From IMG/VR virus record IMGVR_UViG_3300020219_000021, positions 1-47,958 of that record: DNA of 47,958 bases. The stretch is one strand, 5' to 3'. The notes below the pieces were generated by a model. It was not told where the DNA came from. It saw nothing but the letters and a program-made list of their open reading frames with translations, and ran no database searches. How positions within the stretch are numbered: position 1 is the stretch's first letter; every line of letters begins with the position of its first letter. The stretch comes from a virus. Positions 39,781 to 47,728 of the stretch are shown here, one piece after another. The translations under genes and the position numbers were made by a program.

Positions 39781-40809
39781 TTATAACCCGGCTCTTTTTC
39801 GAATCATTTCTTTCCATTCATCTTCGCGCATGTACTTTTTCTGGTCTCGGCGTGGCTCTGAAGGGCTGTTTGACATCAATTTTTCTACTTGCTCGGCAGG
39901 TTGGTTGGTCTGCATCTTGGCACGCAAATTGTCCACGTCGTATTTCCGAATTTTCTTGGCAAGATCCGGGCCGAGAATTTTGATGATCTTCTCAGCATCC
40001 AGTTGACCGAAAATAGCTTGGACATCCCCAAGGTAATTTTCGTGAACCATATCTGCAGCGGTCTGAGCGTCCAATTCGTAGCCTCGGTTAAGGGCATTTG
40101 CCATGACCTCGGCAACTCGTTTAACGGTGTAAGGAGTTTTAGGCAGGCTGGACTTTGTGAGGGCGTCAGTAATTTGCGTATCGTAATGCTGACTTGCGCG
40201 CTGACGATACTCCTCGAACTGTTGCTTTTCTGTACTGGTTTTTTCGTTTGCTTCGGCTTCTTGCTTCGCCCTTTCGGATGAGGACTTGAATTCGCGCAAT
40301 TCAGCAATTTCCCGTTCTTCTGGCGTCATGAGGTCTCGTTGAACCTTGGAGGTCAGGCGCTTTTCAGCTAAGGCGTCTATATGATCATCCAATCCAAGCT
40401 GGCTCAAGACTGCGAAAGGATCTTCCTTTAGGGCTTTAACGAAATTTTGGAGTTGCTTTTCGGTTTCAGAAGCTTTTTGAAATCGCTCATCTGCCGCCTC
40501 AATCAGCTGCAGCTTCCGAGATACCTCGTCATCTGAGTATTCTTTTTCAACTTCTTTCCCGTTGACTTTGAGCTTGTACTTGCGCCGTTCGGCTTCCTTG
40601 CGGACTTCTTTTTCTTCTTTAGTTTCCTTTGGTTCGGCTGAATCCTTTTCACCTTCTTTTTTGGGAGCAGAAGCGGCCTTCGGCTCTTTAGAGGGCTCCT
40701 TGTGGTCAATTTCCCTTGGTTCAGAAGAATTTTCGGCCTGATCTGATTGCTTGGGTTCTGATGATGGCGCAGATGCGGCAGGAGCCGCGATAGGGGCTGA
40801 GGTATCCAT
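39781..40809 (-). CDS. Capsid scaffolding protein
   Basis: 342 aa, very charged. The N-terminal 90 residues are disordered (Ala/Ser/Pro/Glu/Lys-rich), followed by a long helical, coiled-coil middle (ELREFKSSSERAKQEAEANE) and a basic C-terminal helix (YMREDEWKEMIRKRAGL) of the kind that binds coat protein. It lies between portal and capsid genes. A 170-base gap to the capsid gene has no ORF; it may hold a promoter (minus-strand TATATA near 39753). Confidence 0.75.
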   Translation of the reverse strand: MDTSAPIAAPAASAPSSEPKQSDQAENSSEPREIDHKEPSKEPKAASAPKKEGEKDSAEPKETKEEKEVRKEAERRKYKLKVNGKEVEKEYSDDEVSRKLQLIEAADERFQKASETEKQLQNFVKALKEDPFAVLSQLGLDDHIDALAEKRLTSKVQRDLMTPEEREIAELREFKSSSERAKQEAEANEKTSTEKQQFEEYRQRASQHYDTQITDALTKSSLPKTPYTVKRVAEVMANALNRGYELDAQTAADMVHENYLGDVQAIFGQLDAEKIIKILGPDLAKKIRKYDVDNLRAKMQTNQPAEQVEKLMSNSPSEPRRDQKKYMREDEWKEMIRKRAGL

Positions 40810-40821
40810 GTATTTTTCCTT

Positions 40822-42804
40822 TTATGCTACGTTTGGATTCAGTTCGTTAGGGGTGTTTTGAGGTAAAGATGGCATATTTGCGGCGACTTCAGGAGCGCTG
40901 CCTGGAGCAGCCTCGACCCGATTGGGGTTTCCTTCGGATTGGGCGTTTGGTTGAGGCGCCATAGCTCCGGCAACTTGTGGCTGTGGCTGGGTAATAGGAT
41001 TCATGCCGAGTAGGTTCAGAAGGTTTGGATCGACGGTCTTAAGAGCGTTGATGTGCTCGTTAATATGTTTCAGTGTCGCTGCGACGATGGTTGGATCAGC
41101 CCGCACTGCAGGATCTGCCAATACTTCCTTGTGGCCTTCGATATGATCCACGTGCTTATCAACTGCAATGACTGGTACTGGTATGCCATCACGCAGACTT
41201 TCGTTTTCTCGCTGAATGAGAAGGCTTTCAGTTTCCTCAGCGCTGGTTATAGACTCAATACGACCTGTTGTAACAACCTGGATGTATTGTTCCGGCTTCT
41301 TGATCATGCCTTGTTGAAGTAGGTTGGTTGCCATCTCGATTCGACCAGCGATGGTCTGTGATACTGGGTTTCCGAGATCAACGATTACGCGATTTATCTG
41401 CGCAATATCCGAACCCTTGAAATCTTTGACGTAACTGCGGCGGTTTTTGCCTGCGATTACGGTTATCCTTGGGATGGTTGCTCTCTGTTGTAGTGTCTTG
41501 AGTAAAGCAGTTCCAGCATCTTCCAACGCCTGGGCATAAGCGGACTGCAAACCGTTAGCAAACTGTACTGCTTGTGATGCTACCAGCGCTAAGGCAGCTC
41601 CAGACTTCAGAGATGCTTCCGGTTGACCACGAGCAACGCTGTTGATGCCAGAGGTTACTTGTTGGGCATTCTCCAAGCCCTTGAGAAAGTTGAATATCTC
41701 AGGAGGGGTATAAGTTAGGTTAATAGGTTCTGGCTTGTCATTTGATTGAATAAAGTTTAGGCCGTCGCGCACTTGGGTGACCGAAACGTTCGAACCTGTT
41801 TTTATCCAAACGTTTTGAACACCAAAAGTTGCCTGGTTAGTAAGAATTGTACTGTAAATGATGTCAGAAGCTTCTTGCAGACCTAACAGATCGAACCCTA
41901 CCGTGTATCCTAAGCTAGTTCCGTCTTGGTTATACGCCGCCATTCGGATAACTGGCATGACTTCGTCCCTTAACGGTTCTGACGAAAGCATACAATCGGC
42001 GCCAATAAATTTTACCTTTCGACCGTTTGGACAGGCTGCGGTTCGACCATGAATAAATGTATAAGTAACAATTAAGTCGTCGTCTTCTTTGCCAGCCGAA
42101 TCAAAATAAGTGGTAAGAGACTTATTGTACATATCGCCAGAATAATTGAGAATTTTGTCAGCGCTATCTGAATTCTGTGCGGCGATATCATACCTGTTTT
42201 CCCATTGACGTAAAATATACCAGTCGCTTTTGGTGTCTGAATCAGACTGCACGCGACGAATAACATTGATAGGTTCGAATACCCTAACAACTACGTCTCC
42301 GGTCGGAATCGGTGCACCTGTCTCTGGGTCAACCGCGGCTACGTCCCCTGCAGCATCGTCATAGTCGACGTAAAGGAAACCTTCGGCATATACAATACAG
42401 TATTCGCATAATCGCTTATATTGCTCGGCAAGACGTTTTTCACGCATATAATATTCAAGGATATTGACACCCAGAATTGTCTGTGTTTGGGACTTATAGT
42501 CAGTATTTATCGCACGGCAATCATAAACTGGCTTTTGCTGTGTCACTATCACGTGCAAATGCTGTAGCAGGTTCCTGTAGTGGTTGACGGTCAGTTTGAA
42601 TAATTCGTTCTGTTCTCCTGAACGCCCGATCTTGCTTGCTTTATGTTGTCCGCTTTCGTCCATCCCATAGTATGCCCGGTGGGATTTTCTCCAAAGCTTC
42701 ATACGTCCACTGGCTTCGAGGATATCGTAGTAATCTTCTACTTTTGCGTATAGCCTCTCTGCTATTTCGTCGTCAGGCAAATTTGCAAAATAAACATTAT
42801 CCAT
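40822..42804 (-). CDS. Portal protein (660 aa)
   Basis: Large helical protein starting MDNVYFANLPDDEIAERLYA. It contains KLWRKSHRAYYG, then NELFKLTVNHYRNLLQHLHV and later VARGQPEASLKSGAALALVA, the conserved crown and stem helices of podovirus portals. The Gln/Pro/Ala-rich C-terminal tail is typical. It lies between large terminase and scaffold and forms the dodecameric DNA gate. Confidence 0.8.
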   Translation of the reverse strand: MDNVYFANLPDDEIAERLYAKVEDYYDILEASGRMKLWRKSHRAYYGMDESGQHKASKIGRSGEQNELFKLTVNHYRNLLQHLHVIVTQQKPVYDCRAINTDYKSQTQTILGVNILEYYMREKRLAEQYKRLCEYCIVYAEGFLYVDYDDAAGDVAAVDPETGAPIPTGDVVVRVFEPINVIRRVQSDSDTKSDWYILRQWENRYDIAAQNSDSADKILNYSGDMYNKSLTTYFDSAGKEDDDLIVTYTFIHGRTAACPNGRKVKFIGADCMLSSEPLRDEVMPVIRMAAYNQDGTSLGYTVGFDLLGLQEASDIIYSTILTNQATFGVQNVWIKTGSNVSVTQVRDGLNFIQSNDKPEPINLTYTPPEIFNFLKGLENAQQVTSGINSVARGQPEASLKSGAALALVASQAVQFANGLQSAYAQALEDAGTALLKTLQQRATIPRITVIAGKNRRSYVKDFKGSDIAQINRVIVDLGNPVSQTIAGRIEMATNLLQQGMIKKPEQYIQVVTTGRIESITSAEETESLLIQRENESLRDGIPVPVIAVDKHVDHIEGHKEVLADPAVRADPTIVAATLKHINEHINALKTVDPNLLNLLGMNPITQPQPQVAGAMAPQPNAQSEGNPNRVEAAPGSAPEVAANMPSLPQNTPNELNPNVA

Positions 42805-42816
42805 TATTTTCTCCGG

Positions 42817-44253
42817 TTAGCTCTTTGAGGTGGGAAACATTACAAGGAGGTGTTCAAAGTTTTGGTTTGGGTGTTTTCGAGGGAAACCCCAATCATTAAA
42901 TTGGTCGTATCCATGGCTAGCAGGGTATGGAATGGTTACCCTATCTATTGCCTTTAGGAAATAGATAAGGGCAGCTAGTAAATCCCAGTGGCCATTGGCG
43001 CTGCTGCGAGAGAACTTTGTCTTGGTGCTATCCCACGTTGCATACTTAATCTGCTCAACAAGTTTGGTGCAGCGAGGGTTGATGATCAGTCTGCGTTCAG
43101 TCAAATCCAGACGGACGCGGTTAATATTCGCGTGAAGGTCCTGTTTGGATGGCGCGTAACACGAAAAGTTGTGAATTTCATTGAGGTCTGCGATCTGCAT
43201 GGGATTGCCGTCTATCACTCGTGCCTTAGGGTGACGGTTCCAGAGCTGCAGTTCTCGTTCTTTTGTTAAGTCGGCTATCTGACGGCTGGTGATTTTGTTG
43301 ATCAGAATTTCGTCATCGATTATGACTTTGCCCTTGAGGAAATCGTAATATCCAAACAAAATTCCCGTATTATCTATGTAGCCCAAGTCTATTGCAGAGA
43401 AGGGCTCATAGAATTGAGGGCGGGCGAGATCAACTACGATCTCTTGCATGAGGTCGGCGGTTGCTTCTGGAAGTACCGCTAGGTCCTTGTCGGTCACGAA
43501 TTCAGCGAGGTATTCGCGTCGCCAAGTGGTCGACATTTCCCCACCGGCTTCAATCATGTACTTGTCAATTTGTGTACGGGTAAGCATTGGGTTGTCGTAA
43601 ATCGTAAACTTGCTATAACTTTCCTGCTCTATGGCAGTGTTTACATACCGAAGGAACGGATGATCTGGTGAGGGCGGCGGTGTGCTGGCAAGTATGATCC
43701 TAGCGTCCGGAATGGTCAGTGTTTGGGGCATTAAGACGGATTCAAGGGCATACTCTAGATCACTACAGAAGCCCGCCTCGTCGATTATAATGAGGTTTGC
43801 TGACGTTCCTCGAAGACCATCCACTTGGCCCTGCTCACTACCGCAGATATGGATCTCTGAACCATTGGGAAACGTCCACACCCCGTCAAACTTGTTAAAT
43901 TTTGGACGCAAAGAAACAGGGCAATTGGTCAAAATCTGCCTGAAAGTCGGAATCATGATCTTGCGAACCATGCGCTGGGTTGGGCACATGAATCGTATCT
44001 GGCTAGCTGGCTTTTGAATGGCCTGTTCAAGCGCAATCACGCAGAGCAGAAAGCTTTTTCCAAGGCGGCGGCTGCTGTTAATGATGAATTTCTTGGCAGG
44101 CGCGTGGTGAAAGCCATGGTACATTTTCTTCTGAGTTTCGTGTAGGAGCCAGGGCGCGAGTACACCCCGGCGAAACAACTCATCAATTTTCTGAGTGTTC
44201 GTAAATCCGATTGGCTTTTTCGGTCGGCCGCGTGTTTTAGCTGGTAGGCTCAT
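42817..44253 (-). CDS. terL: Terminase large subunit
   Basis: 478 aa. Walker A-like SSRRLGKSFLL (residues about 60-70), Walker B LIIIDEAG and coupling motif ILASTPP form the packaging ATPase. The nuclease domain has AIDLGYIDNTGI (first Asp), an RVIDGNP strand and the C-terminal GHWDLLAALIYF (Asp). It drives DNA packaging and cuts concatemers. The start overlaps the preceding small gene by 17 bases. Confidence 0.9.
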   Translation of the reverse strand: MSLPAKTRGRPKKPIGFTNTQKIDELFRRGVLAPWLLHETQKKMYHGFHHAPAKKFIINSSRRLGKSFLLCVIALEQAIQKPASQIRFMCPTQRMVRKIMIPTFRQILTNCPVSLRPKFNKFDGVWTFPNGSEIHICGSEQGQVDGLRGTSANLIIIDEAGFCSDLEYALESVLMPQTLTIPDARIILASTPPPSPDHPFLRYVNTAIEQESYSKFTIYDNPMLTRTQIDKYMIEAGGEMSTTWRREYLAEFVTDKDLAVLPEATADLMQEIVVDLARPQFYEPFSAIDLGYIDNTGILFGYYDFLKGKVIIDDEILINKITSRQIADLTKERELQLWNRHPKARVIDGNPMQIADLNEIHNFSCYAPSKQDLHANINRVRLDLTERRLIINPRCTKLVEQIKYATWDSTKTKFSRSSANGHWDLLAALIYFLKAIDRVTIPYPASHGYDQFNDWGFPRKHPNQNFEHLLVMFPTSKS

Positions 44254-44464
44254 CTAAGTCTTTTAATAATTCCTCAGTGGAGGAGGTGCTAGGATCGTCC
44301 TGGGGGGCGGGTTTGTCGGATGGAATCTCTCGAATGAGGGTTTTGTACGCTTTGATCAGAAGATCAAGGGTGCGGAAATCATCTAAGGCGAGTCCCTGTC
44401 CTTGCGACAGAGTATCCAGGCGTCCCAGCTCTCTTTTTAGGATGGAATGTATTTCTTCGTTCAT
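44237..44464 (-). CDS. Putative small terminase-like protein (75 aa)
   Basis: MNEEIHSILKRELGRLDTLS then DDFRTLDLLIKAYKTLIREI: two helices and an acidic disordered tail. It lies immediately upstream of terL with overlap, the normal place of a small terminase or its cofactor. At 75 aa it is short and lacks a clear helix-turn-helix, so the role is inferred from position. Confidence 0.4.
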   Translation of the reverse strand: MNEEIHSILKRELGRLDTLSQGQGLALDDFRTLDLLIKAYKTLIREIPSDKPAPQDDPSTSSTEELLKDLDEPTS

Positions 44465-44745
44465 AAGGGCAGCTTTTTACTCATCATTACTGCGGCAAAC
44501 TTGCTCTCAAGACTGCGAAGTTTTTCATTCAGTTCAGCTATCTTGTCCTCTGGTGGCTTTTGCTTACCTGCAACGACTCGCTTGAACTGATAACTGGCGA
44601 GTGTGATCCCCAGGGCTACAACGTCGTAAACATCAACATCGAACTGCAGTGCTACGTTTATAAGTGCTGCGATAACAGCAATATTGGTTAGAGATAGATC
44701 GCCATTTTCGTCAATAAATCTAAAGAATTGTAGTACTTTGATCAT
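44461..44745 (-). CDS. Putative holin-like membrane protein (94 aa)
   Basis: MIKVLQFFRFIDENGDLSLT, then two hydrophobic helices (NIAVIAALINVALQF and VYDVVALGITLASYQF), then a charged coiled C-terminus (EDKIAELNEKLRSLESKF). This topology occurs in phage holins and small membrane proteins near packaging genes. ATGA-type overlaps with both neighbours. Confidence 0.5.
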   Translation of the reverse strand: MIKVLQFFRFIDENGDLSLTNIAVIAALINVALQFDVDVYDVVALGITLASYQFKRVVAGKQKPPEDKIAELNEKLRSLESKFAAVMMSKKLPL

Positions 44746-44942
44746 TAGAAGTACCAGAAAAAGGCGGTTAGTTTGCGGTACTTTTCAAGTGCGACGCTAC
44801 GGAGATCAGGTTCACTTACTTTTTCTTCTACTACTTTTCCGTCTTTTATCGTGTACTGCACTGTCTGCCAGCCCAGTTGTGTCTTTCTCATCCCGAACGC
44901 CACGTCCTCCGGACTCGACGGTTTCTTTACTACTACCTTCAT
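44745..44942 (-). CDS. Small hypothetical protein (65 aa)
   Basis: Starts MKVVVKKPSSPEDVAFGMRK; the core QLGWQTVQYTIKDGKVVEEK looks like a beta-hairpin followed by a helix and ends TAFFWYF. It overlaps 131 bases of the neighbouring gene in another frame. The folded-looking core argues that this frame is real. Confidence 0.5.
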   Translation of the reverse strand: MKVVVKKPSSPEDVAFGMRKTQLGWQTVQYTIKDGKVVEEKVSEPDLRSVALEKYRKLTAFFWYF

Positions 44943-45075
44943 TGGCTTCTAATTCCTTGATTAAGTTTTGGAGAAAGATTCGGGCGCCCATTATGTGAGC
45001 AGATACGCTGCCGGGGAACATGCCCAAGTCGAGAAGTTCAGAAATTTCTTTGTAAATCTGGGTTACATTATTAAT
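44812..45075 (-). CDS. Small helical protein, possible AUU start
   Basis: The frame reads ...VTQIYKEISELLDLGMFPGS then IMGARIFLQNLIKELEANEG, a convincing helical protein that begins upstream of the first TTG (45027). The only start-like codon before the upstream in-frame stop is ATT at 45075, six bases after GAGAGG and 12 bases after the preceding gene. An AUU start is rare; the TTG at 45027 is the conservative alternative. The C-terminus (basic, RRKSSRRKSK) overlaps the 44745 gene. Confidence 0.4.
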   Translation of the reverse strand: MNNVTQIYKEISELLDLGMFPGSVSAHIMGARIFLQNLIKELEANEGSSKETVESGGRGVRDEKDTTGLADSAVHDKRRKSSRRKSK

Positions 45076-45086
45076 ACAGACCTCTC

Positions 45087-45467
45087 TTACTTATGAGTAA
45101 AGTTAGTGTCATAAAATTTTCGTATTAAGTTAACTATCCGCTGAAATTCATAAAAGTATGCTTTTTCAAGCAATTCATGTAAGGATTTCGGTGGCGTCTT
45201 TTGGTTGAGCAGTTCGTCGATATGAGCAGGCGCTGATTCGTTAGTCTGTAGCCATTCCAAGTATTTGCGAGTAGGGTATTTTGGAATTTCGATGCCGCTG
45301 GCGAGATAGTTAAGCGCTCTAAAGATAAGCTGGGTATCTAACCTGGGGTGATTGCCCAATACAAATTTGTATAGATATGCTGGGGCGTTATCCTGGGGGC
45401 TGTATCGACCTGGCTTGTCTTCATGAAAAAATCTAACAGCATTCAGGGCGAAATCTTCAATGTTCAT
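45087..45467 (-). CDS. Hypothetical protein (126 aa)
   Basis: MNIEDFALNAVRFFHEDKPG onward, helical throughout with aromatic residues (YLYKFVLGNHPRLDTQL, KAYFYEFQRIVNLIRKFY). It overlaps the ClpP-like gene by four bases. Position upstream of terL leaves a small-terminase role possible, but no helix-turn-helix is evident. Confidence 0.5.
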   Translation of the reverse strand: MNIEDFALNAVRFFHEDKPGRYSPQDNAPAYLYKFVLGNHPRLDTQLIFRALNYLASGIEIPKYPTRKYLEWLQTNESAPAHIDELLNQKTPPKSLHELLEKAYFYEFQRIVNLIRKFYDTNFTHK

Positions 45468-46000
45468 ATGGTCTGGACCTCATCTATCAGGTTTAAGGCT
45501 AAAGCCTGTTCTGGTGTTAATATAAAATCTGCTCGTAACTTCGATTCCCAAAACTTGGGAGGCTTGCCTGATCTAGCTGCTAAGACTTCGCAAAGTCTGC
45601 GCCGCGCATATCCGCTGTATTTTCCCCAGGCTTCAAAACTGATCGCTTCAGTGTCAATTGCAGTGTCTGATGGACTGTGTAGCATTATCGTGGTGTTGAC
45701 AGTCACGATGCGTGTGTCAGCAGCCTGCAGGATGATGGGCCCCATACTCATGGCCTGGCCTGTAGCTATTATGGTTACATGACCCGGAAACTTTCTGATG
45801 GCATCGTACATTGCATAACCTGCATAATAATCGCCGCCGCTCGTGTGCAGCTTGATTGTCACAGGTTTATCGCCCGTCAGAAGATCCAGCCCAATGATAA
45901 GCTGTCTTGCGGACTCAGTATCAATATCACCAAACACGTACAAAATTCGATCGCGGTAGTTTAGATTGATGTCGGTATATTCATTGATTTTCATTGTCAT
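45464..46000 (-). CDS. ClpP-like serine protease (cytoplasmic, head-gene cluster)
   Basis: 178 aa from ATG 46000, chosen because AGGA lies about nine bases upstream; a GTG two codons earlier is too close. ClpP motifs: LHTSGGDYYAG, QAMSMG with catalytic Ser85 and IMLHSP with His108; the strand order of ClpP is kept. No signal peptide. In head-gene clusters such proteins usually serve as prohead proteases or process scaffold. It is the second ClpP-like protein in this genome. Confidence 0.75.
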   Translation of the reverse strand: MTMKINEYTDINLNYRDRILYVFGDIDTESARQLIIGLDLLTGDKPVTIKLHTSGGDYYAGYAMYDAIRKFPGHVTIIATGQAMSMGPIILQAADTRIVTVNTTIMLHSPSDTAIDTEAISFEAWGKYSGYARRRLCEVLAARSGKPPKFWESKLRADFILTPEQALALNLIDEVQTI

Positions 46001-46259
46001 TTTCACTGTTCCTAGCTACCCAATCCGGATCGTAATCTAACCGTTCCCACACATTCCAGCCGTCACGTCTGCGCTCGTTGTCGGCCGAGTATCGCTCACG
46101 CATCTTTGCTTTTTTGTGCAGGGGATTTTTATCAACGCTATTGAGGTAGTATTCATTGTTGAACTTTTGCAACCAGGCTCGTTCCTCCTTGCTCAATTTT
46201 CGCCAGTAGTCATAGTCGATAAAGGGCCAGGCTGCTTTTTTGGTATGTGCTTTGTTCAT
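45981..46259 (-). CDS. Hypothetical protein (92 aa)
   Basis: MNKAHTKKAAWPFIDYDYWR, KLSKEERAWLQKFNNEYYLN: basic, Tyr/Trp-rich helices. Similar short proteins rich in aromatic and charged residues are common in phage late clusters. Overlaps neighbours at both ends. Function unknown. Confidence 0.55.
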   Translation of the reverse strand: MNKAHTKKAAWPFIDYDYWRKLSKEERAWLQKFNNEYYLNSVDKNPLHKKAKMRERYSADNERRRDGWNVWERLDYDPDWVARNSENDNENQ

Positions 46260-46504
46260 TCAGGCTTTCTAAATGGGATAACATTTGCGGGCAAATTTGC
46301 GGCCTTAAGAATGCGAATTTGAAACTTAAGTCCCTGGCCAGTCAGTAGTGCAGTCATTACTGGTACATTGGTCGGGTGTACGAACAGGAAGGTTGCATTG
46401 AAGAATTCGGACATTTCCACGGCCAATTTTTTGCGGGCAAACGGCTTGTACCATTTACTGCCGGCATGTACTGGCATATCGGGATGCGGGAATATATAGA
46501 TCAT
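46256..46504 (-). CDS. Small hypothetical protein (82 aa)
   Basis: ATG 46504 overlaps the stop of the zinc-ribbon gene, so the longer upstream reading inside that gene is rejected. Begins MIYIFPHPDMPVHAGSKWYK and contains FFNATFLFVHPTNVPVMTAL, a probable alpha/beta fold. Unknown function. Confidence 0.5.
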   Translation of the reverse strand: MIYIFPHPDMPVHAGSKWYKPFARKKLAVEMSEFFNATFLFVHPTNVPVMTALLTGQGLKFQIRILKAANLPANVIPFRKPE

Positions 46505-46710
46505 TTCTTGGGCTCCGCAGGCTTGGAGTAGCCGTCCTTGAACCATCCTTTGCCGCTCAGAACGAATCCAGCAACCTGCAAGGACCTGCTCATCTTGTGG
46601 CTGCAGCACCCCTCATCCACGGTGGGAGAGGAATCGCGAGCGTTGATCGGACGTTGGACATCACAGGACTGCCCACAGGTAGGGCATTCCCAGGTATAGA
46701 TAGGAGGCAT
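46501..46710 (-). CDS. FmdB-like zinc-ribbon protein
   Basis: 69 aa. MPPIYTWECPTCGQSCDVQR has the CxxC knuckle and N-terminal strand of FmdB-type zinc ribbons. The second pair is CC in DEGCCSHKM, and the end FVLSGKGWFKDGYSKP matches the family's typical GxGWFxDGY tail. Phage copies are found near terminase genes; function unknown. Confidence 0.7.
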   Translation of the reverse strand: MPPIYTWECPTCGQSCDVQRPINARDSSPTVDEGCCSHKMSRSLQVAGFVLSGKGWFKDGYSKPAEPKK

Positions 46711-46731
46711 TTCTAACTCTTTTAGTTGGTG

Positions 46732-46938
46732 TTATAAATCGCGGCCGGATCTGTTGGCTTCAATTTCATATGTCTGTGCGAGCAGGGATACCAGGTAGGA
46801 ACGAAACTGCTGCATCCTGGTTGGGCTATTGATGAATTCCTGAAACTGCGGTGAGGCCCATATCAGCTCTGGATCGCGCGCCAAATCATTCTCGTAGCGC
46901 GCCAGACCAAACTGCATCATCGGATCGATGTAAGTCAC
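46732..46938 (-). CDS. Small hypothetical protein (68 aa), GTG start
   Basis: GTG 46938 overlaps the stop of the preceding gene and has GAGGAAA upstream. The longer reading from 47031 is out of frame inside that gene and is rejected. Begins MTYIDPMMQFGLARYENDLA; helical. Confidence 0.5.
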   Translation of the reverse strand: MTYIDPMMQFGLARYENDLARDPELIWASPQFQEFINSPTRMQQFRSYLVSLLAQTYEIEANRSGRDL

Positions 46939-47078
46939 GAAATTTCCTCGTCTAAAAGTATTGCTAAGTGTTCCAAGAATTCCGGCGTCAGTGCCTGGAC
47001 ATCTATTGGTTGACGGGTGATAAGGTTCCATAACGTTGCTGCGTGCTCACTGATTTGCTGGTCGAGTTCTCTGGACAT
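46935..47078 (-). CDS. Small helical protein (47 aa), first gene of the late operon
   Basis: AAGGG precedes ATG 47078. MSRELDQQISEHAATLWNLI, then ALTPEFLEHLAILLDEEIS: an acidic helical protein. Coupled to the next gene by a GTGA overlap. It marks the start of the minus-strand structural operon. Confidence 0.55.
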   Translation of the reverse strand: MSRELDQQISEHAATLWNLITRQPIDVQALTPEFLEHLAILLDEEIS

Positions 47079-47533
47079 TAGATACCCTTTGTGGTTATTC
47101 AGGCGGAGTGCCCCTTTTAGGACACCTGCCCCTTGCGGCCGCCCTGTGCAGCCTCGGAGATCTGGCAGCGATGTGTGTGCTTGCGTAGGTCATTCACCAG
47201 TCACCTGGCAGCGTGAACTGCCTCAACTCTGGTGTTTTATGTGTCCAATTCGAGATCACTTGCAGCAACTCGGCGGCTACGGGATAGCCGACTTACCTAA
47301 CTCGCACAACATCTTATCTGCCAAACTATTTCTTGCGGCATCCTGAGAGCAAGCTACCTGCAGCCTTGGGGTTTAAATCAAGTGGGGCCGGTAGTAACTC
47401 GTTCTCGATACCATGCAGCTATAACGGCAAGCTTGGCCGCGCAGGTTTATTATCCGGCAGTCTGCGATATCCGGCATGTTTGGGTTGGGCAGCAAAACAT
47501 GTAAAACGCTGGCAATAAATTTTTGGGGTTTGT

Positions 47534-47560
47534 GGCGCTACCACTTTGGGCGCTACCACT
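47534..47560. repeat. 12-bp direct repeat in the divergent region
   Basis: GGCGCTACCACT occurs at 47534 and again at 47549, a 15-base period. Two exact copies suggest a protein-binding site. Confidence 0.6.
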
Positions 47561-47576
47561 CTCTTCGGCACTTTTC

Positions 47577-47656
47577 TCATTCACTAAAGTCTGCTTGACA
47601 AAGTATTTTATAAGGTACTGACATGATTCATATGTATTTTCTAGTTTAGTGAATGA
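47577..47656. repeat. 12-bp inverted repeat flanking a -35-like site
   Basis: TCATTCACTAAA (47577-47588) and its exact reverse complement TTTAGTGAATGA (47645-47656) flank 56 bases that include TTGACA. The arrangement suggests two operator half-sites controlling the plus-strand gene at 47729. Confidence 0.6.
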
Positions 47657-47728
47657 CTATTGAGGATTTTTTGGGGATCTCGGTTTACTCACTGTCTTGT
47701 ATAGGCAGTGTAGGCTTAGGAGAGATTA

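Larger units (their letters stand above)
47079..47728. promoter_or_regulatory. Divergent intergenic control region
   Basis: 650 bases without a supportable gene, between the first minus-strand late gene and the rightmost plus-strand gene. It should hold the promoters for both arms. It contains a TTGACA at 47595 without a good -10, a short direct repeat (TATCCGGCA twice near 47450), an iteron-like 12-bp direct repeat and a 12-bp inverted repeat, listed separately. It could also hold the replication origin or packaging site; not shown. Confidence 0.45.

Noticed and set aside
47017-47346. Plus-strand ORF in the divergent region
   Set aside because: Low-complexity Cys/Pro/Arg-rich translation, no ribosome-binding site, and it overlaps the real minus-strand 47-aa gene.
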